Shown here: positions 45,943-54,463 of the stretch, one piece after another
Numbering within the stretch: the stretch's first letter is position 1
Layout of the letters: every line of letters starts with the position of its first letter
NCBI GenBank assembly: GCA_022184915.1
Contig: JAGTJU010000001.1
Location: forward strand, 124,001 to 188,000
Direction: 5' to 3'
DNA: 64,000 bases
Source: Myxococcales bacterium
Lineage (GTDB): Bacteria > Myxococcota_A > Polyangia > Fen-1088
Translations under genes and position numbers: made by a program
Notes under the pieces: generated by a model
The model's database searches: none
Told to the model about the DNA's origin: nothing
Seen by the model: the letters and a program-made list of their open reading frames with translations, nothing else

Positions 45943-47342
45943 GCGTAAACCTCTTGCAACGGGCCCTTGTTGATTCGTGGATCGCCAAAGCTTGTGATGG
46001 GGGCGCCTACCGCTCGCGCGATTGACACGAAGAAGTCGGCAACCGAATGCACCGGGGCCTCCTGGTTTACTTTAGGCTTAAAGCCCGAATCGCCCGGAGT
46101 CACGAGGCTCATACGCTCGTCGCCGTTCACCACTTTCGAGTTAGGCAGCTGCACCGCTCGCCCAGTCTTCAAGCGCCCTTTAAGGTCGCCGATCGTCATA
46201 AAGAGATAGTCGTTCTGGCCACCGTGGTGTTTGCCGCCCGAATTGTTAACGAAGACGATCAACGTGTTATCAGCAAGGGTGCCTTCGCCATCGGATAGCT
46301 TCTCCATCTGCCCGCGCATGTAGGCCATCGAGTTGGCCGAGAAGTTGTAGTACTCACGGTGATGCTCGGATGTGCCACCGCCGTGCCACATGCCATGTGA
46401 GCCGGGGTAGTTCTTTTTCCCGTCTGAATTCAACCAAGGCGTCAAGAATGGAAGCCCACCTCCAAAGCCCGAGTTGTGGTCGATCAGGCCTACCCGGCTA
46501 AACCCACAGGAGAACGCCTGCAACATAATGTCGGCCACGGCGGCGGGCGCGTTCTTGTTCTTCGGCCTCTGCGCCACAACGGGGTCCGGTGCGCGTGGCG
46601 ATGTGCATGAAAGCTGCGCTTGCGCCACCCCTTCGAGCTTAGACTCAATGTCCCTAAGCGATGTCATGTATTGGTCAAGCTTCGCGCGCTCTGTGGACGC
46701 AAGCTGGTTCGACGCTTTTTTTATATCGGAGACAACGAAATCGAGCAGGCTCTTTTTCTGCCTCAGCAGCGCAGCCGCAGCTGCTTGATTCGCTGCAGGA
46801 TCCGCGGGAGTGGTTTTGCCGAAAATCTTGGCGAACGCCGTTACGGGGTTGCTTTCAGATGCCAACGGGGCAAGCGGGCCATCCACGCTGTAAGTACCCA
46901 CTTCGTCGTCAGGCCACGTGGCCAAGTTTATCGAAGAAATCGGAGCGTCGGTGCCCATTGATTTGGCAATCACGCGGTCGATAGAAGGCCCAAGGGGCGC
47001 GGTTTTGATTCCTTCAAGCGGCTTTCGATCCATTGCAGTCAAAGGCCACAGATTTCCGTGCAGATGGTGCCCGAAGGGATTGTAAAGGCTTTGCACAACG
47101 AGCATCTTTTGCTTGTAAGGATCAAGCGGCGTGTAGCCGTTGAGCGAAATCGATGTGCCACTCCCCGAGGGACGCATCTCGTCATGCAAACCAATTTGGT
47201 CAATAAAAAACAAGATGCGCTGCTTGGACGTTGCGGCCCCTAAGGCGGGCCGAATGGCCTGCTTAAGCATGGGGGAAAGCAGCCAGGCGCCCGCGCCCAA
47301 GCCCATTGCGGACACAAAACCTCGTCTCTTGAGCAGGTACAT
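45939..47342 (-). CDS. DUF1552 protein, Tat-type signal
   Basis: 467 residues from ATG 47342 (GGAGGA about 11 nt upstream). N-terminus MYLLKRRGFVSAMGLGAGAW with paired basic residues. DUF1552 blocks: LFFIDQIGLHDEMRPSGSGT, FGHHLHGNLWPLTAMDRKPL, LASTERAKLDQYMTSLRDIE, TLADNTLIVFVNNSGGKHHG, and VHSVADFFVSIARAVGAPIT near the end. First complete gene of the minus-strand operon (45939 to 41082). A C-terminal fragment of a close paralog lies just upstream at 47455-47637. Confidence 0.9.
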   Translation of the reverse strand: MYLLKRRGFVSAMGLGAGAWLLSPMLKQAIRPALGAATSKQRILFFIDQIGLHDEMRPSGSGTSISLNGYTPLDPYKQKMLVVQSLYNPFGHHLHGNLWPLTAMDRKPLEGIKTAPLGPSIDRVIAKSMGTDAPISSINLATWPDDEVGTYSVDGPLAPLASESNPVTAFAKIFGKTTPADPAANQAAAAALLRQKKSLLDFVVSDIKKASNQLASTERAKLDQYMTSLRDIESKLEGVAQAQLSCTSPRAPDPVVAQRPKNKNAPAAVADIMLQAFSCGFSRVGLIDHNSGFGGGLPFLTPWLNSDGKKNYPGSHGMWHGGGTSEHHREYYNFSANSMAYMRGQMEKLSDGEGTLADNTLIVFVNNSGGKHHGGQNDYLFMTIGDLKGRLKTGRAVQLPNSKVVNGDERMSLVTPGDSGFKPKVNQEAPVHSVADFFVSIARAVGAPITSFGDPRINKGPLQEVYA

Positions 47343-47454
47343 CTTGGATTTTTCCTCCATCAAGCGTGGAAGTGGTCAATGCCACAGTAGGCAACGGTCG
47401 CGTCCCGGCGGAAGCATAGCATGGGTCAAGACATTGCAAAAAATGTGACGTGGG

Positions 47455-47637
47455 TCATGCGTAGACCTCCTGCAACGGGCCCTTGTTGATGCGTGGATCG
47501 CCAAACGCGGTTATGTCCGCGCCCACGACGCGGGCCATCGACACGAAAAAGTCGGATACGGAGTGAACAGGTATCTCCTTATTGACCTGCGGCTTAAAGC
47601 CCGAGTCACCCGGGGTCACCAGCGTCATGCGCGGATC
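47455..47637 (-). pseudogene. DUF1552 protein, C-terminal fragment cut by repeat D
   Basis: Encodes GDPRMTLVTPGDSGFKPQVN, then VHSVSDFFVSMARVVGADIT and ends INKGPLQEVYA, nearly the same as the last 60 residues of the 45939 gene. The 5' part is missing: homology stops at the left edge of repeat D (47638). It shows that a tandem DUF1552 paralog was once here. Confidence 0.88.
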
Positions 47638-47745
47638 GCCCGGCAGCCAGCTTAGGGCGCAAGGCGGCTTACGTTAGTTGACAGAACATATTTTATCGGG
47701 CGTTTTTTGACGCGAGTGGACTTGGTGCTTGAACTTCCTATACGC
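47638..47745 (+). repeat. Interspersed repeat, copy D (same left module, different right module)
   Basis: The first 64 bp are identical to copies A-C. The right part differs (TTTTGACGCGAGTGG...TTGAACTTCCTATACGC) and resembles copy E instead. The copy truncates a DUF1552 gene on its left and lies about 200 bp upstream of an IS91-family transposase pseudogene in the same orientation. Confidence 0.9.
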
Positions 47746-47945
47746 CTGCGTCCACATGGCGGCCTTTCTATCAGGTGCCGGCCGGTCCTGGAAACAGGCG
47801 TTCTCCTGTTGGGGGGCCAGAGGCTTCGTTTGGCCGCCCGGCAGACCGGGTACACCCTTCCGTCTCCTGTCAGGCTAGCCTCTTCGGGGCTCCAGGGGGG
47901 CGGGTCTCCCCGCAACGAAGGCGTTTGCGGGCGCGATAAGCCCGG

Positions 47946-48997
47946 GTGGTCGACAGAGCCGCAGGGAAGGTCTCCGGGTATCGGCGCCGGGAGCCTGAAA
48001 AGACGCAGCTTCACCGCGTGGTGCAGGACACCTGGCTCACGTTCCGCGACAACCTACAAGGCGAGGGTGGTTTTCTGCCCGCCTTCGTCGCGACGGAGTT
48101 CGAGGCGTATCTGGGTTGCGGGATTCTGGGCAAGGGGTTCGTCAACGTTCGTTGCGAAGCCTGCGCCGAGACGCGGCTCGTGGCGTTTTCGTGCAAACGG
48201 CGAGGCGCTGACGGTGCCGCACGCGCTTCGCTACCGCATGGCGCGCGAGCCACACCTGGCCAGCGTGGTGCTGAGGGTCTTTCTGCGCGAGGTGAGCCGG
48301 TGGTACCGAAAGCGTGCGCGCAAGGCCGGAGTGCGCGGCGCGCTCGCGACGGGCGCCGTGACGGTGATTCAGCGCTTCGGCTCGGGCCTTGCGCTGAACG
48401 TTCACTTTCATTCCGTAGTGACCGATGGCGTGTTCCGTGTCGACACGCCCGGTCGGCCCGCATTCTTCGCCACGCCCCCGCCGCGCGATGAGGAGGTGGC
48501 TGAGGTGACCGCGCGGATCTGGTAGGGTGTGACGCGGGCGCTTGCCTCGTCAGAGGAACGAGACGCTGCCGACGCCGAGGCGCTCTCCGTGATCGCAGGC
48601 GCTTCGGTCAAAGCCCTCATCGCCACGGGAAGGCGCCGAGGACAAGCGGTCATGCGGCTCGGCAACGATCCGATCGCGTCGTGGGAACCCTACGTGTTGG
48701 GGAAGCAGTGCGCTTTCGTCGAGGGCTTCAACCTGCACGCCAGCACGCGCATCGCAGCCAACGACAGAGACGGCCTGGAGCGGCTGATTCGCTACATCGC
48801 CCGGCCCCCGCTGAGCGAAGCTAGGCTTTCGGAGTTGTCCGATGGGCGTGTGGCCGTCAGGCTCAAACGGCCGTGGCGCGACGGCACCACGCACGTTGCG
48901 TTCACGCCCGAGGAGTTCATCGAGAAGCTGGTGGCGTTGGTGCCACGTCCGCGTGCCCACCTGGTTCGCTACCACGGGGTGTTCGCGCCTGCGGCGG
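47946..48997 (+). pseudogene. IS91-family (Y2/HUH) transposase, broken
   Basis: Opening LHRVVQDTWLTFRDNLQGEG, then a zinc-ribbon half VRCEACAETRLVAFSCKRRG. A deletion with frameshift near 48200 removes the second CxxC region. The frame then resumes as TVPHALRYRMAREPHLASVV, TGAVTVIQRFGSGLALNVHF with HFH (HUH motif) at about 48402, VTDGVF, an in-frame TAG at 48523, and EPYVLGKQCAFVEGFNLHA / GLERLIRYIARPPLSEARLS / YHGVFAP. Rolling-circle transposase, now dead. Its 3' end is replaced by the end of the BNR-repeat gene at about 48997. Confidence 0.85.
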
Positions 48998-50386
48998 CGG
49001 ATCGTCGTGATCGGCGAGGAAGCTGGAGGCATACAATATGCCGGGATCGCGTGGATGCGGGTAGAGGCGATCGAAGGAGCGCTTCGCCGCTCTAGGCGCA
49101 CCCTTTCGCCAATGTCGTCCTCCGTCGTCGGAGCGAAAAATCCCCCAGATTGAGGAGACGAAGAGCAGGTCGGGGCGGGCCGGGCTCACCACCAAGTCTC
49201 CGAGCTCGAGTGAGACGCCCGAGACCCACCAACTCCGCCCACCGTCGTCCGAACGCTGGCGCAGGCCGAAGTCGCTGAGCAGCAGTCCCTCCTCGGCGAC
49301 GAGGGCGAGACTTCCCAGCGATGGCATCGGGTGCGAAGTGACGCTTCCCTCGTGGTTGAAGCACCACAGGGTTGGGTCCGCGCCCGCCTCCCCAAGTGCA
49401 TGCACGCTCTTGACGCACGATCCGCCAAGCGCGGGAACCAAAGCGAACAGAGTGACGTTCGGTTCGAGCCGTGCGAAGGATTCCCAGGTCAAGGCCCGGT
49501 CCCTGGATCGGTAGATCTGATCGCCGTCGGCTTCGTAAAGGTGCCCTGCGCAGTCGACGACGTAACTTCGTGGCCTGGGCTCGGGTGAGCGGCGCTGGCT
49601 CGGGCGCACCACGAAGGACTTACCGAGATCCGTCGAAACAAGAAACGTCGGTAAAAGGTTGCCCGCCGAGACGTTTCGCGCGCCAATGTAGATTGTCCCG
49701 GGCGCCACGAGGATCTCTCCGAGATCGGGCGAGATGATGTGAGGCTCGGGCCGCGGGTCGAATGAGTGCCATGAAGCGCCTTCGTCTTCACTCCGCGTTA
49801 TCCGGCTCCCGGCCGAGCTGCTTGCGAGGAAGACCGGCCGTTCGGCGCCGTCAATGACCGTGAGCGCTTCGGCGCCGGGAGGTGTCGTGCCTGTTTGGGT
49901 CCACGTCTGCCCCCCGTCGACGGATCTCACCAAACGATCACCGCGGTCAGGCCCCGAGCCCTCGATCAACCGGTACAGGGTGCGCGTGGGCTGCTTCGCG
50001 AAAAGGAGGCGCAGCGTCGCCCCCGCCCAGTCGAGCCGACACCAAGAACGGCCGCCGTCCTGCGAGCGCCAAGTGGGCTCGCCCAACGCATACAGCGTCA
50101 GGGCGTCACCGGCGTCCGCCACCCATTCTCCGCTGCCGGTCGGATGCGCCGCGGCAACGGGGCGGAAAACGGCCCACTCGGCAGGCTCGTCGGTAGCGCA
50201 GGCGGACGCCGCGCCGAACGCGTTCGCGGAGAGGGCAGAAGGCTTCTCGGACGAATGGCTTTCGCCGTCCGTGCCGGTGCACCCCGCCTCGAGCGGCGCG
50301 GGCGTGATGCCGCCACAGCCGGAGGCCAAGAGGGCCGCGAGCGCGTACGGGGCGAGCGCGCGGAGATACAGAAATGCGGCGGGCAT
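48917..50386 (-). CDS. BNR/Asp-box repeat lipoprotein (sortilin/sialidase-like propeller)
   Basis: 489 residues. AGGAG lies 7 nt before ATG 50386; lipobox LLASGCGG. At least six Asp-box motifs (S-x-D-x-G-x-x-W): SQDGGRSWCR, SVDGGQTWTQ, SEDEGASWHS, STDLGKSFVV, RSRDRALTWE, RSDDGGRSWW, RSDDGGRHWR. A beta-propeller on the cell surface; no sialidase catalytic set is seen. The last ~30 residues (DDPPPQARTPRGSEPGG...) are antisense to the IS91 remnant, so the native C-terminus was probably lost at about 49000 and replaced. Confidence 0.8.
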   Translation of the reverse strand: MPAAFLYLRALAPYALAALLASGCGGITPAPLEAGCTGTDGESHSSEKPSALSANAFGAASACATDEPAEWAVFRPVAAAHPTGSGEWVADAGDALTLYALGEPTWRSQDGGRSWCRLDWAGATLRLLFAKQPTRTLYRLIEGSGPDRGDRLVRSVDGGQTWTQTGTTPPGAEALTVIDGAERPVFLASSSAGSRITRSEDEGASWHSFDPRPEPHIISPDLGEILVAPGTIYIGARNVSAGNLLPTFLVSTDLGKSFVVRPSQRRSPEPRPRSYVVDCAGHLYEADGDQIYRSRDRALTWESFARLEPNVTLFALVPALGGSCVKSVHALGEAGADPTLWCFNHEGSVTSHPMPSLGSLALVAEEGLLLSDFGLRQRSDDGGRSWWVSGVSLELGDLVVSPARPDLLFVSSIWGIFRSDDGGRHWRKGAPRAAKRSFDRLYPHPRDPGILYASSFLADHDDPPPQARTPRGSEPGGHADVAPTPPASR

Positions 50387-50751
50387 GGGGGAGCTCCTCG
50401 TCTGCGAACGGTCGTCCTGAGGGAGGACGAACGGCGCCCCCAAAAGCGGCCACGTCATCGCAATGCCGCATGTCCGGCCGAGCTCTCAGATCCTCAAGGC
50501 GTCGTTCGCATGACCTATCTGCAACCATTCGCGCATTCGACCCTAGCTGGGTCACACTGTGCGCACGTCAGGCCCAGCAACGCCACGACACGACCTATCA
50601 TGTTAATCAAGCTCCCCTGGCGCATCGCTCAACCGTACCTGCGGGGATCCAGGGGCCGCAGCTACCCACGGAGCGCGAATTCATCTCCACATGGTCTCTC
50701 TGCAGACTAGCGGTGCTGGCTTGCCGTTCAATCTCAGGCGACAATAAGTTC
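50387..50751. other. Divergent intergenic region
   Basis: 365 bp between divergent lipoprotein genes (50386 minus and 50752 plus). Promoters for both must lie here. No gene, hairpin or repeat was recognised. Confidence 0.5.
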
Positions 50752-51561
50752 ATGAACAAGAATTTAACTTTGCTCGTCTTCATTCTGGGCGCGACCGCCG
50801 CTTGTAGCTCGGGCAGCGATGGCCGGGTTGATGCCGGTGCCACGGGAGGTACGGGTGCAGATGCAGGCACCGGCGGTATGGGTGGCGTGCCAGCGGGCAG
50901 CGGCGGCGCGTCAAACACCGGCGGTCTCGGCGGCGCAATGGCTGCGGGAGGCTCCGGCGGCGCGCAAGTGGGTGGGGCGGGTGGCGCGCAAGTGGGTGGG
51001 GCCGGTGGCGCGCAAGTGGGTGGGGCCGGTGGCGCGCAAGTGGGTGGGGCCGGTGGCGCCGGGTCCGGAGGCTCACCGGGCGCAGGTGGTGCTGGCGGCA
51101 CCTCGGTGCCAAACCCAGACGATTGTTTTGCCGGGCTTCGTGCTGGCGAAGATCTGTTCCAAGTGGCCACCAAGGAAAGCGCGGACATGAAGTACCGCAT
51201 GCGCCTGGCTCTGGAGACCGCCGGTCGTTTCGGAACTTCGGGCACGCGGCCCTGGTCGGTCTACCGAGTTGCTTTGCAAACACCGGATGGCAATGTTTGC
51301 ATCACTGACGAAAGCGCGCTTGGCACGGCGTATCAAGGAAGCCGTCATAACTGCAGCGACAAATTGACGTTGACTGTGGGAAGCAAACGGTACGTGATCG
51401 ACAACCCTGATACGGCCGTCGACGTCGTTGATCCCACCACTTGGGGACGTCCCGCCACACTCACCATTTTTGTCAACAACCAGAGCGTTGGGGGGCCCGT
51501 GAGGCTAGACACAGTGGCATGCCACGGCGGCATCTGTGGCAGCGGCGGCCCTTGTCTATGA
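50752..51561 (+). CDS. Lipoprotein with GGAQVGGA tandem-repeat linker
   Basis: 269 residues. MNKNLTLLVFILGATAACSS is a lipoprotein signal. The next 100 residues are Gly/Ala-rich with four identical octapeptides (GGAQVGGA). The C-terminal 150 residues form a globular domain with CFAGLRAGEDLFQVATKESA, YRVALQTPDGNVCITDESAL, SRHNCSDKLTLTVGSKRY and a final CHGGICGSGGPC. The linker probably spans the envelope. It is coupled to the next gene by an ATGATGA overlap. Function unknown. Confidence 0.75.
   Translation: MNKNLTLLVFILGATAACSSGSDGRVDAGATGGTGADAGTGGMGGVPAGSGGASNTGGLGGAMAAGGSGGAQVGGAGGAQVGGAGGAQVGGAGGAQVGGAGGAGSGGSPGAGGAGGTSVPNPDDCFAGLRAGEDLFQVATKESADMKYRMRLALETAGRFGTSGTRPWSVYRVALQTPDGNVCITDESALGTAYQGSRHNCSDKLTLTVGSKRYVIDNPDTAVDVVDPTTWGRPATLTIFVNNQSVGGPVRLDTVACHGGICGSGGPCL
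50956..51051 (+). repeat. Four tandem 24-bp repeats inside a lipoprotein gene
   Basis: Units GGTGGCGCGCAAGTGGGTGG... of 24 bp encode GGAQVGGA. Units 2-4 are near-identical; the unit length is a multiple of 3, so changes in copy number would keep the frame. Confidence 0.9.
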
Positions 51562-52529
51562 TGAAAAGGTCTACCCTTGGGATTCTGTGGCGCGCACTGT
51601 TGTGCTTGCAGGTTGCAGCAAACGGCGGATGTTCCTATGAGACAGCTAGGCCTTCGCATGATGCGGGGCTAGACGCCTCACTTGACGGAACAACCGTTTG
51701 GGGCAACGTCGAGTTGCAGATCCAGGAGGCGCAGCTTCCTGGCGTGGGAATGCGTGCGGCTCGCAGTGTGATAAGCGGAAAACTTTACGACGGGCCGATC
51801 CCAAACTCGATGCCGCTACATGTGGCCATGCACATGGGATCGTGTCAGCTTCTTAAGCCCAGCTTGCCGTTCTGCACTCCGGCTTGCGCGCAGGACCGCG
51901 TCTGCGTTGCCAGCAACACATGCCAGGCGTATCCCAAAACCAAGAACGCTGGTGAGCTTTCCGTGCTCGGTTTGGCATCACCAGTGATTCTGCCTGCCGT
52001 GCCACCAAGCTTTGCGTACCAAAGCTCCGAGCTGGCGTACCCCCCGTGCAACGAGGGCTCCGAGGTGACATTGCTTGCGATGGGGCAAACGGCGCTTAAC
52101 CGGTGTGTGGCGCCGCTCACAATGGCGCGCAACGACGCGCTTCCGGTGCGCCTTGGCCAACCATTGCGGTTAGCGTGGAACGCGCCGTCGTTGCCTCACC
52201 TTTCGCGTATTCAGATCCGCTTGGATATCGCTCATCACGGCGGCAACAAGACAGGCGAGATCCTGTGCGATGTGGACGACACCGGCACTTTCGACGTGCC
52301 TGCGCCGCTGATTGACGCTCTCATCAACCTGGGGCTTGCCGGCGCGCCTTCGGTCATCGTGTCACGGACCTCGTCGGTGCCGCTGCCGTCGCACCCCAGC
52401 GTGGGGTTTGTGGTGTCATCACGGGTGGAACGCGCTGTCGATACTGGCGTGATCACTTGCTTCGACAACGCTGCCTGTCCAGAAGATCAGATTTGCGACC
52501 GCCAGCGGATTATTTGCATCAACAAGTGA
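51558..52529 (+). CDS. Secreted lipoprotein, function unknown
   Basis: 323 residues. The ATG at 51558 (or 51561) overlaps the TGA of the upstream lipoprotein gene, indicating coupled translation. Signal MKRSTLGILWRALLCLQVAANGGC. It has disulfide-type cysteines (CTPACAQDRVCVASNTC) near residue 110, a beta-rich middle, and a C-terminal CFDNAACPEDQICDRQRIIC, a knottin-like myxobacterial repeat. Probably works with its coupled neighbour at the cell surface. Confidence 0.75.
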   Translation: MMKRSTLGILWRALLCLQVAANGGCSYETARPSHDAGLDASLDGTTVWGNVELQIQEAQLPGVGMRAARSVISGKLYDGPIPNSMPLHVAMHMGSCQLLKPSLPFCTPACAQDRVCVASNTCQAYPKTKNAGELSVLGLASPVILPAVPPSFAYQSSELAYPPCNEGSEVTLLAMGQTALNRCVAPLTMARNDALPVRLGQPLRLAWNAPSLPHLSRIQIRLDIAHHGGNKTGEILCDVDDTGTFDVPAPLIDALINLGLAGAPSVIVSRTSSVPLPSHPSVGFVVSSRVERAVDTGVITCFDNAACPEDQICDRQRIICINK

Positions 52530-52562
52530 ATTGCCACGCCCACTCTCTTGAACACGACGGTC

Positions 52563-52603
52563 TGGCCGTCAGACGCCGGTTACGTGCGTGCCTGACGGCC
52601 AGG
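52563..52603 (+). terminator. Strong stem-loop after the lipoprotein pair
   Basis: CTGGCCGTCAG pairs perfectly with CTGACGGCCAG (11 bp, 19-nt loop), 34 bp after the stop of the 51558 gene. No T-run follows. Confidence 0.6.
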
Positions 52604-52650
52604 ACCTTGGGATTACCTATCGGCATCGCGATTCGGTTTCTTACGTCGCT

Positions 52651-52670
52651 CTGTCAACTAACGTAAGCCG
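52651..52670 (-). repeat. Interspersed repeat, core only, inverted (copy F)
   Basis: CTGTCAACTAACGTAAGCCG, the reverse complement of the 20-bp core in copies A-D. Flanks on either side are diverged. A truncated glycosyltransferase begins just beyond it. Confidence 0.8.
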
Positions 52671-52988
52671 TCTCGCATGCTCGGCCTCGCTGCAGCCCTT
52701 CTCCCACGCGCGAAACACGTCGCTCACGCAGGCCCGCCTGCCTTTTGCGCTGCTTTTGGATGCGGACGAGGAGCTGGTGGTGACCGACGCCCCGGCCTTC
52801 GCACGGGCCCTGACACAGGGGTGCTGGCCTGGTCCGTGGACTGCCATGGCCAAAGAGACGATGCGGGGGTTCGATCGCCCCGCTCTTGCGCCTGTTTCGC
52901 CGGGATCGGGAGGACATGCGATTTCACGGTGCCGTACACGAACAGCTCACCGCCGTCGGCGCACAGGAAGTTCAAGCGCCACCTCCAT
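52671..52988 (+). pseudogene. Family 2 glycosyltransferase fragment
   Basis: PFSHARNTSLTQARLPFALL followed by LDADEEL is the nucleotide-sugar/metal site region of GT2 enzymes. After a frameshift the sequence reads LLRLFRRDREDMRFHGAVHE QL, matching the P-R-L-F-R ... F-x-G-x-V-H-E block of the same family. Both ends are missing: the left at repeat core F, the right at the left end of ISNCY copy 2. Confidence 0.7.
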
Positions 52989-53105
52989 CTGCGTCATAAT
53001 GTAGACGCAAAGTGAAAATGTCCGCTTTGTGCAACTTAGAAATGTCCTCTTTTGGGCGCCGCTGCCTGGCAGCCTCGGGCCGCAATGGCCAGGGATCTTG
53101 TCACG

Positions 53106-54237
53106 ATGAGCGCGCTGGAAATGGACCGAATGCAGGTCGTCCAGCGAGTGTTGGAAAAGCGGCTGACGCAAGCAGAAGCCGCCATGGTTCTGGGACTTAG
53201 TCAGCGCCAGGTGCGCCGATTGTGCCAGTCCATGAGGTGTCAAGGGCCTCGGGCTCTCGTGTCGCGAAAGCGCGGACGCCCCAGCAACCGTCAGTTGCCG
53301 GAGGTGGTGCAAGAGTACGCCGTAGGTCTCATCAGTGAGCGCTACAGGGACTTCGGGCCGACGTTGGCTCACGAGAAACTTACTGAGCTACATGGCGTTC
53401 GTGTATCCCGGGAGACGTTGCGCAAGTGGATGATCGGCGCCGAGATCTGGACGCCGCGGGCGCAACGAGGGCCGCGCATCCACCAGCCGCGAAGACGGCG
53501 GGACTGTCTTGGTGAGCTGGTTCAGATAGATGGGAGCGATCACGAATGGTTCGAGGGCCGCGGACAAAGATGCACCCTGTTGGTGTTCATCGACGATGCC
53601 ACGGGAAGGCTGATGGAGCTGCGCTTTGTGGAAGTGGAATCGGCCTTCGACTACTTCGATGCGACTGCAAGCTACGTACGGAAGCATGGAAAGCCAGCGG
53701 CCTTCTATAGCGACAAACACAGCATCTTCCGAGTAAACCAGGAAGGTTCAACCGGTGCGGCAAAGGGTGTCACGCAGTATGGTCGCGCATTGGGAGAACT
53801 AAACATAGACATCATTTGTGCGAACACAGCGCAGGCCAAAGGTCGTGTAGAGCGCATGAACAAGACGCTGCAAGACCGTTTGGTCAAGGAGCTGCGGCTT
53901 CATGGTATCAGCAATGCGGAAGATGCGAATGCCTTCGTCCCTGCCTTTATGGACGCCTACAACAACCGCTTCGAGCGTGCTCCTCGCAGTCTTCATAATG
54001 CCCACCGTCCCTTGCTTGAGGGCGAGGACTTGAATCTCATCTTCACGTGGCAAGAGGACCGAAAGCTGTCGCAGAGTCTGGTGGTGCAGTTTCAGAGAAA
54101 CTCATATCTGGTCGAACCAACGACAGAAACGAGCAAGCTTGCGGGAAAGACCGTGCGCGTGCACTTGTGGAAAGACGGCCAAGTGCAATTGCGCCACAAC
54201 AACCAGCCGCTTTCCTTTGCACTCTTCGACAAGAGTC
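53106..54237 (+). pseudogene. ISNCY transposase copy 2, N-terminal part (interrupted)
   Basis: Starts MSALEMDRMQVVQRVLEKRL; contains the helix-turn-helix, LGELVQIDGSDHEWFEG, FYSDKHSIFRVN and TAQAKGRVERMNKTLQDR. The IS21 element interrupts after LSFALFDKS. Joining to 56859 restores FDKSPHVNQGEIVENKRLG in frame, which matches the intact copy (GAIVENKRLG). Confidence 0.92.
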
Positions 54238-54463
54238 TGCATGCACCGGCGGATCGTGATCGCTCGGATCGAACCATCGTGATCGCCGGGATCGGCCATC
54301 ATGATCACCTGGATCGGTGCTCACGATCAGCGGGATCGGCCATCATGATCACCTAGATCGGTGATCGTGATCAGCGGATGCCGCAGCGTGTCCTGCGAAG
54401 GAACACGCCGCGTCGCGGCGATGGAGTTGCTCGAAGGGGCTGCCCCCCGGCTAAAAGCCGGGG

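Noticed and set aside
30931-47745. Interspersed repeats as integron attC sites
   Set aside because: GTTAG/CTAAC strings are present, but there is no consensus GTTRRRY partner, no imperfect long hairpin of the attC kind, no integrase, and the genes between repeats lie in mixed orientations and are truncated.
50956-51051. CRISPR-like array
   Set aside because: The repeats are directly adjacent without spacers and encode a Gly-rich linker in frame.
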